This document shows, in pieces, positions 1 through 5,573 of a stretch of 5,573 nt of DNA. The notes below the pieces were generated by a model that had not been told where the DNA came from, did no database searches, and saw only the letters and a program-made list of their open reading frames with translations. The first letter of the stretch is position 1, and each line of letters starts with the position of its first letter. Position numbers and translations under genes: made by a program. The stretch comes from Schleiferiaceae bacterium. Lineage in GTDB: Bacteria > Bacteroidota > Bacteroidia > Flavobacteriales > Schleiferiaceae. Location: NCBI GenBank assembly GCA_022424815.1, contig JAKMGS010000111.1:1-5573 (forward strand), read 5' to 3'.

Positions 1-1
1 C

Positions 2-799
2 CCTTTGAACCACGCACTCGCAACACACCTTGCCGCCAACAAGTCCGCCGTTCTTCCCACCATCAAACGCTTTAAAGCGCTCCCAGGAAAAGGCATTCAA
101 GGAAAAATTGACGGTCTCACCTACTATCTCGGTTCAGCCAATTTCTTCCGCGAAATTTGCCACACCGAACCCCCTACCCTTAGCCAAACCCACAGCCTCT
201 TCTTCACCGATGAAGACCTTCTGGCCACGGTGAGCTTCAAGGACACCCTTCACCCAGAGGCGCCCGCCCTCATCCAACGCTTCCACGACCTCGGCATTGT
301 ACCTATCGTTGCCTCGGGCGACACACCGGCAGCTGTCGCCCAATGCGCCGCGGCCCTCGGCCTCAAATTCCACCACGGCGGCCTGCTCCCTCAGGACAAG
401 CTAACCCTCGTACAAGAGTACCAAGCGCGTGGCCGGACCCTCATGCTCGGGGACGGCATAAACGACGCCATCGCCCTGAATGCGGCAGATATAGGCATAT
501 CTATGGCGCATGGCACCGCCGTAGCACAGGAGAGCGCAGATATCGTGTTGACCCGCGAAGGTCTGCCCCAAATACCCCAATTCTTTGCCCTCAGCCGACT
601 CACCATGCAAACCATCAAAGGCAATCTCTGGTGGGCGTTCGGCTACAACATCATTGCCATTCCTATTGCCGCCGGCGTCTTCTCGGTGGCTTACGGGCTA
701 GAATTAACCCCAATGATGGCAAGTATTGCCATGAGTTTTAGTAGTTTAGGCGTAGTGGCCAATTCGCTACGCATGCACAACAAATCCCTCTCAAAATGA
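2..799 (+). CDS. copA: Cu(I)-exporting P1B-type ATPase, C-terminal part (5' end outside window)
   Basis: This is the C-terminal ~265 residues of an ATP-driven copper exporter of the inner membrane. The frame is open to the left edge, so the TTG at 5 is an internal Leu codon and not a start. Counting that codon as residue 1, the fragment covers the end of the nucleotide-binding domain (His3 in an HP-like motif, GKG at 28-30, GSANF at 43-47), the P-domain (SGDT at 104-107, PQDK at 129-132, GDGIND at 149-154) and the last two membrane helices. Those helices carry YN (214-215) and MSFSS (243-247), the pattern P1B-1 pumps use to bind Cu(I), so copper or silver is the likely substrate. The metal-binding N-terminus, the DKTGT phosphorylation site and the CPC helix must lie upstream of the window. 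The HP motif reads His-Ala, not His-Pro. The stop overlaps the downstream chaperone-like gene by four bases. The family call is firm; the metal is inferred. Confidence 0.95.
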   Translation, partial: PLNHALATHLAANKSAVLPTIKRFKALPGKGIQGKIDGLTYYLGSANFFREICHTEPPTLSQTHSLFFTDEDLLATVSFKDTLHPEAPALIQRFHDLGIVPIVASGDTPAAVAQCAAALGLKFHHGGLLPQDKLTLVQEYQARGRTLMLGDGINDAIALNAADIGISMAHGTAVAQESADIVLTREGLPQIPQFFALSRLTMQTIKGNLWWAFGYNIIAIPIAAGVFSVAYGLELTPMMASIAMSFSSLGVVANSLRMHNKSLSK

Positions 800-987
800 C
801 CGTAAATTCAAAAATCAATTGTGGCGGATGTATCGCCAAAGTGAATACTGACCTGAACGAACTTCTTGGAGAAAGAAATTGGTTCGTGGATACTTCTTTG
901 CCCAATAAACCATTGACCTTCTCAGACGACGCAGATGTGGACGATGTCCTCGACGTACTTGAGAAGCACAACATGATCGCCGACTGA
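796..987 (+). CDS. Small HMA-like copper chaperone (CopZ-type)
   Basis: This 63-residue protein resembles a single heavy-metal-associated (HMA) domain. It would carry Cu(I) in the cytosol to the exporter encoded immediately upstream. Visible features are an N-terminal strand leading into the CxxC metal site (Cys9-Gly-Gly-Cys12), a helix after it (Ile13-Leu24), a central WFVDT strand (29-33) and a second helix (about 48-58), which is the length and order of one HMA fold. The usual Met-Thr before the first Cys is replaced by Ile-Asn, and the C-terminal half is very acidic (Asp44, 45, 47, 49, 50, 53). Its ATG sits inside the ATPase stop (ATGA), and its TGA shares a base with the next start (TGATG), so it is probably translated by coupling. 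There is no Shine-Dalgarno sequence. Copper specificity rests on the neighbour and the CxxC motif. A detached metal-binding domain acting as a regulator of the pump is an alternative. Confidence 0.85.
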   Translation: MTVNSKINCGGCIAKVNTDLNELLGERNWFVDTSLPNKPLTFSDDADVDDVLDVLEKHNMIAD

Positions 988-2030
988 TGCACATTGCCTT
1001 TGTGGCACGAAAAACCCTGTATAGCCAACCCGGCGGAGATACAGTGCAGGTGGAGCAAAGTGCAGCAGCACTGCGCCGCCAGGGCCACAATGTCAGTATA
1101 ATCATCTCCGGCACACCTTTGCCGGACAACATCGACGTCCTGCACGGTTTCAACCTCGGCCGACCCGCCGATCTACTGCCCTACTACACCTCCTTTGCAG
1201 GAAATAAAGTCCTGAGCAGCATTTATGTAGATTACGCATTGGCCGATTCCGTTCGCTTCCCCTTCCTCTTCAAACTCTTGGGCAAGCACGGACTAGAGTA
1301 TTTGAAGACGTTGGCCCGAACCGTAAACGGCTCGGACCGATGGCCGGGCCTCGCCTACGCGCTGCGCGGACAGCGCCGAAGCGTACAAGCCCTACTCAAA
1401 CACACCCACACGGTGCTCACCTCCTCCAATAGCGAGGCCCGTCGCCTCGAACAGGATTTTGGTACCTTACCGGAGACCATTACCGTGCCCTTAGGCGTAG
1501 CGGATGAATTCCTCACACCACCAAAGGAAGGTTCGAAGGAAGGCATATTGATGCTCGGCAGGTTGGAATGGCTGAAGAACCAAAAGACGGTCATTCAATG
1601 GGCAAGCAAGCACCAATGGCCACTGACGGTAGTGGGAGACCCCAACAAAAATCAACCCGGGTATTACCGAGAATGCAAAGCCGTGGCAGGACAGACCATT
1701 ACCTTCTTGCGATATACCAGCGGCGAGGAGCTGCTAGCCTTGCTTGATTCCCACAAATTGCTTGTGATCCCCTCCCATTTTGAATCCTTCTCGTTGGTCG
1801 GCTGGGAAGCTGCAGCTAGGCGCATGAAGGTGCTGTTCAATGAGGTAGAGGATATGAAAGAAACCCTCGCACCCATTGGTAAAGGGATGGATTTTTCAGA
1901 CGAAGCCACCTGTACATTGCGTATTCAAGAAGCTTTAGCCGAACCGTTGGACATAAAAAAATCCCAAGCCCTGCTCGAAAGCAGATCTTGGGATCAAATT
2001 GTGATGCAGATTCTAGCAGCGTACGCTTAA
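987..2030 (+). CDS. Glycosyltransferase family 4-like (GT-B fold)
   Basis: This 347-residue cytosolic enzyme probably transfers a sugar from a nucleotide-sugar donor to an envelope or polysaccharide acceptor; donor and acceptor cannot be read from the sequence. The N-terminal Rossmann half starts with an IAFVAR strand and a PGGDTVQ glycine loop (15-21), an acceptor-side feature of GT4 enzymes. Linker strand VPLGV is at 167-171. The donor half has LGRLEWLKNQ (190-199, with Arg192 and Lys197 placed to hold the donor diphosphate), VVGD (215-218) and ESFSLVGWE (266-274), which is the EX7E motif of retaining GT-B enzymes. There is no signal peptide or membrane helix. The ATG overlaps the preceding TGA by one base, which fixes the start and suggests translational coupling to the copper genes. 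Its TAA directly abuts the stop of the opposing lipoprotein gene. The fold is certain; the pathway is unknown. Confidence 0.92.
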   Translation: MHIAFVARKTLYSQPGGDTVQVEQSAAALRRQGHNVSIIISGTPLPDNIDVLHGFNLGRPADLLPYYTSFAGNKVLSSIYVDYALADSVRFPFLFKLLGKHGLEYLKTLARTVNGSDRWPGLAYALRGQRRSVQALLKHTHTVLTSSNSEARRLEQDFGTLPETITVPLGVADEFLTPPKEGSKEGILMLGRLEWLKNQKTVIQWASKHQWPLTVVGDPNKNQPGYYRECKAVAGQTITFLRYTSGEELLALLDSHKLLVIPSHFESFSLVGWEAAARRMKVLFNEVEDMKETLAPIGKGMDFSDEATCTLRIQEALAEPLDIKKSQALLESRSWDQIVMQILAAYA

Positions 2031-2046
2031 CTAGCGCTGATTTTCC
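2017..2046 (+). terminator. Weak hairpin plus T-run at the convergent gene ends
   Basis: CAGCG at 2017-2021 can pair with CGCTG at 2035-2039, extended by one possible U-G pair, leaving an 11-base loop that contains both stop codons. ATTTTCC follows on the plus strand. This could be a weak intrinsic terminator for the glycosyltransferase transcript. The stem is short, and a 10-base palindrome (AGCGTACGCT, 2018-2027) competes for the same bases, so confidence is low. Confidence 0.22.
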
Positions 2047-2582
2047 ATTTCTTTTTCAAAGGTTTCCTTGAATTTCTCATAGTTATAATCAACCATGATT
2101 TTATCATTCTTGCTTAAGGCTTTGTAGTAATCCTTGACAATTTTCTCACCATCAAGCTCTATAGCAATGTAATACTTGTACCTACCGGTTGAAGTTTCTT
2201 GAACTAATTTATCACAAACCGTTACGGTTCCACTAATTCTTTCATCAATTACTGTACGTGCATTTGATTCAAATCTTTCCAGTACCTCTTCAACATTATT
2301 GACCTCAGTACTTTTCACATAGTTATCAGCGACTACCTTCATGGTACTATTAATCATTCCAGCTAATTCAGCGCGAGCATTGCTCAATGCCTTTTTCTTT
2401 GCTACGTTTTGATCAAGACTCTCCCCAAAACTGTACACGCGAAAGGTTTTCCTATCACTCTTAAATTCCGAACATGGTACAGTAAGTTCAACTTCACCAT
2501 TCGGCAGTTTTGATTTCGACCCACAACTGGCTAAGATCAAGCTAGCTCCAATGGCTGCAACAAATAATAATCTCGCTCTCAT
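2031..2582 (-). CDS. Small lipoprotein with LPP20-like region
   Basis: This 183-residue protein is predicted to be lipid-anchored in the envelope. The signal peptide (Arg2, Arg4, then a hydrophobic core 5-18) ends in the lipobox Leu-Ala-Ser-Cys20. Residues after the Cys (Gly-Ser-Lys-Ser-Lys) lack the acidic surface-export signal described for Capnocytophaga lipoproteins, so a periplasm-facing position is more likely. The middle section (about 55-90), with AKKKALSNARAELAGMI at 61-77, resembles the Ala/Arg-rich helix of LPP20/FlgT-N-like domains, followed by a long polar helix and a YKYYIAIEL strand (135-143). Cys37 and Cys123 could form a disulfide. The C-terminus is a charged helix (167-180). 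I recognise the general family but no biochemical role is known to me. The gene is clearly richer in AT than its neighbours. It is the only minus-strand gene here with a sizeable upstream gap, so it probably has its own promoter. Confidence 0.88.
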   Translation of the reverse strand: MRARLLFVAAIGASLILASCGSKSKLPNGEVELTVPCSEFKSDRKTFRVYSFGESLDQNVAKKKALSNARAELAGMINSTMKVVADNYVKSTEVNNVEEVLERFESNARTVIDERISGTVTVCDKLVQETSTGRYKYYIAIELDGEKIVKDYYKALSKNDKIMVDYNYEKFKETFEKEMENQR

Positions 2583-2660
2583 AATAAACGGTGTTAATTG
2601 ATAATAGTTAGGTTAAGGTACGGAGTCATTGTGAATTAGAATCCAAAAGGCGTGCCAAAA
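2583..2660 (-). promoter_or_regulatory. AT-rich intergenic gap, presumed lipoprotein promoter region
   Basis: This 78-base gap separates the YdeI-like stop from the lipoprotein start and is the only real intergenic space in the window. It is strongly AT-rich: 18 of the 60 bases at 2581-2640 are G or C. Read on the minus strand it contains TACCTTAA (2620-2613), which partly matches the Bacteroidota -7 element TAnnTTTG, with TTTG (2647-2644) upstream. The spacing of 23 bases is longer than usual. No Shine-Dalgarno sequence precedes the ATG. That a promoter exists here is inferred from position, not from a convincing motif. Confidence 0.3.
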
Positions 2661-3146
2661 TCACTTTCGACCTCTCGAGCGCTGCTTCTCCTGCTCTGCG
2701 GCGAAGAATTCGAGGGCGCGCTCTACTTGGAGATCGACGTTCTTTAAGCGCTTGGTGGAATGGCAAATGGTGCGCTTCCGACCATCGGTCATGCGCGCCC
2801 AAACCTCAGCCACGATCGGGTCTTGGTCCAGTAATGCGAGGAGTACTTCAGGGATTTCCACTCCCAGCGGGTTGGGGTCTTCAAAGATTTCAATGGCGAC
2901 CTTTTCGCCTGCCATCAGATCGAGGGCTTTCATATGGGCCTTGCTCACTATCATGCATCGAATGCCCGGGGAATGGGTATTGAGACCACATTGAATATCG
3001 CCCTGTCCGTTGATGCGCAGCACCACGCGGGTGCGGGCGCCTTTGGGAAAATTGGCCACTACCTCATTAGAAATACAAACCACGTGATGCGGCATGTTGG
3101 GAAACATGCGGTCGATAAACGTCGTATCGCTATGCAGCAATTTCAT
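2661..3146 (-). CDS. YdeI/OmpD-associated family protein with DUF1905-like N-terminus
   Basis: This 161-residue protein is predicted to be soluble and cytosolic, with no signal peptide. Residues 10-90 match the pattern of DUF1905-like small beta barrels (HHVVCIS at 20-26, RVVLRINGQ at 40-48, IVSKAHMKAL at 66-75, GEKVAIEIFED at 80-90). Residues 96-155 match the YdeI/OmpD-associated C-terminal domain (VEIPEVLLALLDQDP at 96-110, then a helical section around RKRTICHSTKR). The 'bacteriocin-protection' label sometimes given to this domain is weakly founded, so no function is claimed. The frame continues 32 codons further upstream inside the peroxidase gene. The ATG at 3146 is preferred because it overlaps the peroxidase stop by one base (TAATG) and because recognisable family sequence starts only after it. 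It is the last gene of the tightly packed minus-strand string. The C-terminal tail is basic (RSRGRK). Confidence 0.85.
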   Translation of the reverse strand: MKLLHSDTTFIDRMFPNMPHHVVCISNEVVANFPKGARTRVVLRINGQGDIQCGLNTHSPGIRCMIVSKAHMKALDLMAGEKVAIEIFEDPNPLGVEIPEVLLALLDQDPIVAEVWARMTDGRKRTICHSTKRLKNVDLQVERALEFFAAEQEKQRSRGRK

Positions 3147-4204
3147 TACCAAGGAGAGGTGAAGGCCGTGTCGGTCAAAAACTCCGTATCGGTGAAGGTA
3201 TTCAGGAAGTCGATAAGGCCTTGTTTTTGCGCATCGGACCAATTTCGTCCTGCACCCGCCGCCTTCATATTTGGATCGATGGTCGCACTTGGATGCCCGC
3301 CCATATTGTAAAATTCCACCACCTCAGCGAGCGTCTGGAACCTGCCGTCGTGCATGTACGGGAAGCTGTATTCCACATTGCGCAAGCTCGGAATCTTGAA
3401 CAATCCTCGGTCGTCGGGATCACTCGTCACTGCCTCACGGCCATCGCCTACATCGTAGGTACTGTCCAATCCGTTGTTCGTGAATTGCAGCAAGCCAAAA
3501 GCTCCCATCTGGTAGCCCGTAGCGGCCAAGCCGTGGCAATGGAAACAATCGCCTTGTTCGTTGTTGTAGATATCAAAGCCAAGCTGCTCGCTAGCCGTAA
3601 AGTTGTAAGTACCTTCGAGGTGTTGGTCGAATTTGCTGTTGCCGGTGATGAGTGTACGAAGGAATTGGGCCAAGGCGTTAGCCGCATTGTCCTGATTGAT
3701 GGCGTTCTCCCCAAAGGCCTCCTCAAAGAGTTTTACATAGGTAGGATCTTGTTCCAATTTCTCTATGACGTCCGGCCAAGTTTCGTGCATCTCAATAGGA
3801 TTGATCACCGGCTCCAACACCTGTTCCTCCAAGGTCACTGCTCGACCGTTCCAAAAGAAGAACTTCTGCCATGCGAGATTTGAAAGAACCATGGCATTCA
3901 TCTCTCCCGTAATCCCATCAATACCCGTGCTATAGGCAGTAGGCTCGGCGAAGTTGCTCTCTTGCAAGTGACAACTGGCACAGCTCTGGCTATTATCCCC
4001 AGATAAACGCTCGTCAAAGAACAAATGGCGTCCAAGTCGAGCACCTTCCACAGTCATTGGATTATCCGCCGGAATTTGTGGCGCAGGGAAGTGATCTGGA
4101 TACTCAAGGGCTAAGGGAGTAGGTTCAAAAGTCGGTTCAGGTCCCCCACAGCTCGCTGCAAGCAACCAAGGCAATACCAACACCATGATTTTACTCTTCT
4201 TCAT
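3146..4204 (-). CDS. Di-haem cytochrome c peroxidase / MauG-family lipoprotein
   Basis: This 352-residue enzyme has two covalently bound haems and would reduce hydrogen peroxide, or carry out MauG-type oxidation, in the periplasm. The N-terminus is a lipoprotein signal (KKSK, a hydrophobic stretch, then Ala-Ala-Ser-Cys19). Haem sites are CASCH (75-79) and CFHCH (220-224). Trp118 in FFWNGRA fits the conserved Trp between the haems, and Gln128 with Glu138, ten residues apart, fit the active-site pair of the family. YMHDGRF (283-289) is followed by VVEFYNMGG (295-303), where Tyr299 lies at the position of the distal ligand of the C-terminal haem: Met in classical peroxidases, Tyr in MauG. Length is normal for the family. 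The start at 4204 was chosen over an upstream ATG at 4306, which would add 34 residues before the signal peptide, and over the ATG at 4186, which would lose the basic n-region. It overlaps the rluD end by 14 bases. The natural substrate and electron donor are not evident. Confidence 0.93.
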   Translation of the reverse strand: MKKSKIMVLVLPWLLAASCGGPEPTFEPTPLALEYPDHFPAPQIPADNPMTVEGARLGRHLFFDERLSGDNSQSCASCHLQESNFAEPTAYSTGIDGITGEMNAMVLSNLAWQKFFFWNGRAVTLEEQVLEPVINPIEMHETWPDVIEKLEQDPTYVKLFEEAFGENAINQDNAANALAQFLRTLITGNSKFDQHLEGTYNFTASEQLGFDIYNNEQGDCFHCHGLAATGYQMGAFGLLQFTNNGLDSTYDVGDGREAVTSDPDDRGLFKIPSLRNVEYSFPYMHDGRFQTLAEVVEFYNMGGHPSATIDPNMKAAGAGRNWSDAQKQGLIDFLNTFTDTEFLTDTAFTSPW

Positions 4205-5270
4205 CCTTTTGTATGCCGTCTCCATTGTATTGCGTGTAGTTCTCGAAACGTTCGATGACTTCGCGCATATCTTTAGGTATAACGCTTTCGAAGAACTGGA
4301 GTTCATCGGTGGCCGGATGAGTAAATCCTAAACTCTTCGCGTGCAGGGCATGTCGGGGACACGCCTTGAAGCAATTTGTAATAAACTGCTTGTATTTCGT
4401 AAAGGTAGTTCCCTTTAAAATTTTATCGCCGCCGTAGCGTTCGTCGTTGAACAGCGGATGACCGAGGTACTTCATGTGCACACGGATTTGGTGCGTGCGC
4501 CCGGTTTCTAATCGGCAGCTGACCACGGTAACATACCCAAAGCGCTGCAACACCTTGTAATGAGTCACAGCATGCTTGCCCTCTGAACCATCTTCAAATA
4601 CGGCCATTTGCAATCGATCGCGTAAGCTACGGCCGATATGACCGGTGATGGTTCCTTCATCTTCCTTGACATTCCCCCAAACGATGGCGACATATTCGCG
4701 TCGCGTCGTACGGTCGAAGAACTGCTTGGCCAGTTGGCTCATCGCATGCTCTGAGGCGGCCACCACCATCACCCCTGAGGTATTCTTGTCGAGGCGGTGG
4801 ACCAAACCCGGACGCTCCTCCCCGCTCTTGCCTACCGGCAAATTTTCCGCGAGGTAGGCCAGGCCATGTACTAACGTGCCCGAGAAGTTTCCATGTCCGG
4901 GATGACATACCAGCCCAGGTTGCTTATTGATGACGATCACGTGCTCGTCGCGGTGCAAAATGTCGAGCGGGATTTCTTCCGGAATGAGTTCATATTCGCG
5001 CGGCGGCTCTGCCATCACGATGGCCACTTCATCCCCGGGCTTGACCTTGTAGTTGGATTTTACCGGCTGACCGTTGACATGAATAGCCCCAGCATCGGCC
5101 GCTTTTTGAATGCGACTGCGCGAGGTATCCTCTAAAAAGTTAAAGAGAAACTTGTCGACACGCAAAGGGTTTTGCCCCTTCTCTGCGGTGAAGCTGTGGT
5201 GGACGTACAAATCGTCTCTTTCCTCTTCGTCGTGTTGATCCGCAGGGTCTACCATCAGTGCTTCATCCAT
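4191..5270 (-). CDS. rluD: RluD-type 23S rRNA pseudouridine synthase
   Basis: This enzyme isomerises uridine to pseudouridine in RNA. By family, the likely target is helix 69 of 23S rRNA, which RluD modifies in E. coli at positions 1911, 1915 and 1917. The 359 residues show an acidic leader (1-20), an S4 RNA-binding domain (about 37-85, with RVDKFL at 37-42 and IHVNGQPV at 63-70) and the RluA-family catalytic domain. The catalytic Asp161 lies in HRLDKNTSG (158-166). GRTHQIRVH (257-265) is a further conserved motif, and RHALHAKSLGFTHP lies near the C-terminus. The start at 5270 overlaps the preceding gene by 16 bases; an ATG at 5255 would give 354 residues and a one-base TGATG overlap, so the true start is uncertain. 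The 3' end overlaps the peroxidase start by 14 bases. RluD is favoured over RluA or RluC because of the S4 domain and overall pattern; the exact target site is inferred. Confidence 0.94.
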   Translation of the reverse strand: MDEALMVDPADQHDEEERDDLYVHHSFTAEKGQNPLRVDKFLFNFLEDTSRSRIQKAADAGAIHVNGQPVKSNYKVKPGDEVAIVMAEPPREYELIPEEIPLDILHRDEHVIVINKQPGLVCHPGHGNFSGTLVHGLAYLAENLPVGKSGEERPGLVHRLDKNTSGVMVVAASEHAMSQLAKQFFDRTTRREYVAIVWGNVKEDEGTITGHIGRSLRDRLQMAVFEDGSEGKHAVTHYKVLQRFGYVTVVSCRLETGRTHQIRVHMKYLGHPLFNDERYGGDKILKGTTFTKYKQFITNCFKACPRHALHAKSLGFTHPATDELQFFESVIPKDMREVIERFENYTQYNGDGIQKDEEE

Positions 5271-5573
5271 TTTGTGTGCCAGAATTGGTCGCCTTGAATA
5301 ATCTCCATAACGTACGCACCAGCCGCCAAGGTGGAAATGTCCACAGAGGTGCGTGGGGTGCTGCGTTGTTCTATCAATACCCTGCCGTCCATTCCTACGA
5401 TGCGAACGATCATGTCGCCTTCTCCGTAAGATTCTACATTGAGCTGCGTTGTAGCAGGGTTAGGATAGAACCTAATCTCGCGTCCGTCCATACAAATAGG
5501 CAGTTTCATGTTTGCCGGATTATATCGGAAATACGGCCTCATGATGAGTGCTCCTGTTTCGAGTGAGGGGTAC
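5255..5573 (-). CDS. T9SS-secreted protein, C-terminal end (5' end outside window)
   Basis: This is the last ~106 residues of a larger secreted protein. The frame stays open past the in-frame ATG at 5542 up to the window edge, so that ATG is probably internal. From about 5470 leftwards the sequence is a type A T9SS sorting domain: RFYPNPATTQLNVES, then a strand with IVGMDGRVL, then DISTLAAGAYVMEI, and a basic C-terminus (TKWMKH). Such domains direct the protein through the type IX secretion system across the outer membrane, after which they are cleaved, leaving the cargo on the surface or released. The part before the domain (LETGALIMRPYFRYNPAN) gives no clear clue to the cargo function. It is the most upstream gene seen in the minus-strand string and overlaps rluD. 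T9SS is restricted to the Bacteroidota and close relatives, which supports the taxonomic call. Confidence 0.9.
   Translation of the reverse strand, partial: YPSLETGALIMRPYFRYNPANMKLPICMDGREIRFYPNPATTQLNVESYGEGDMIVRIVGMDGRVLIEQRSTPRTSVDISTLAAGAYVMEIIQGDQFWHTKWMKH

Noticed and set aside
343..741. A 132-codon plus-strand frame within the copper ATPase gene
   Set aside because: It is out of frame with a clear P1B ATPase. The predicted product is Arg/Pro/His-rich low-complexity sequence, typical of an off-frame reading.
738..1153. Minus-strand frames of 112 and 135 codons opposite the chaperone and glycosyltransferase genes
   Set aside because: They cross three real gene boundaries and show no domain pattern.
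2641..2660. Possible terminator after the YdeI-like gene (GGCACGCC followed by TTTT on the minus strand)
   Set aside because: The stem is only three base pairs, too weak to support a terminator call.
2661..3146. Reading the YdeI-like protein as a bacteriocin-immunity or defence gene
   Set aside because: The domain name includes 'bacteriocin-protection', but there is no bacteriocin gene or defence partner nearby, and evidence for that function in the family is thin.
3147..3242. Extended N-terminus of the YdeI-like protein from ATG 3242
   Set aside because: These 32 codons lie inside the peroxidase gene and do not resemble the family; the TAATG junction at 3146 is a better start.
3221..3883. 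A 220-codon open frame on the plus strand opposite the peroxidase gene
   Set aside because: The opposite strand encodes a complete di-haem peroxidase with all family motifs. This frame shows no recognisable domain and is best explained as an antisense shadow of a moderately GC-rich gene.
4204..4306. Extended N-terminus of the peroxidase from ATG 4306
   Set aside because: It would put 34 polar residues ahead of a lipoprotein signal peptide and overlap rluD by over 100 bases.
1..5573. Search for CRISPR arrays, tRNAs, insertion-sequence ends, long direct or inverted repeats and riboswitches
   Set aside because: Nothing convincing was seen by eye. Almost the whole window is coding, and the only gap is 78 bases.

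Overview
The window looks like ordinary chromosomal DNA from a member of the Bacteroidota, probably a Flavobacteria-like lineage. The evidence is a type IX secretion (T9SS) C-terminal sorting domain at the right edge, lipoproteins with Bacteroidota-style lipoboxes, a MauG-like di-heme peroxidase lipoprotein, and no Shine-Dalgarno sequence at a usable distance before any start codon. Genes are packed very tightly, with 1-16 base overlaps inside both gene strings. Assignment to a genus is not possible from this sequence.

Left block (1-2030, plus strand): the C-terminal part of a Cu(I)-exporting P1B-type ATPase (truncated by the window start), a 63-residue CxxC copper-chaperone-like protein that overlaps it by four bases (ATGA), and a GT4-type glycosyltransferase that overlaps the chaperone by one base (TGATG). 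The first two form a copper-handling pair. The glycosyltransferase is joined to them only by position, and no functional link is visible.

Middle (2031-2660): a minus-strand, AT-rich gene for a small lipoprotein with an LPP20-like region. Its stop codon directly abuts the glycosyltransferase stop codon, with no base between them. A 78-base AT-rich gap follows, which probably holds the lipoprotein's promoter.

Right block (2661-5573, minus strand, read right to left): the C-terminal end of a T9SS-secreted protein (truncated by the window end), an RluD-type 23S rRNA pseudouridine synthase, a di-heme cytochrome c peroxidase/MauG-family lipoprotein, and a YdeI/OmpD-associated (DUF1905-like) small protein. 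All four overlap end to start, so they are probably co-transcribed and translationally coupled, although their functions are unrelated: secretion cargo, ribosome modification, periplasmic redox and an unknown cytosolic role.

I found no CRISPR array, mobile element, tRNA or rRNA gene, toxin-antitoxin pair or defence system, and no convincing new biological system. The points most worth a second look are the predicted tyrosine haem ligand in the peroxidase, the altered HP motif in the copper ATPase, the zero-spacing convergent gene ends and the compositional drop over the lipoprotein gene.
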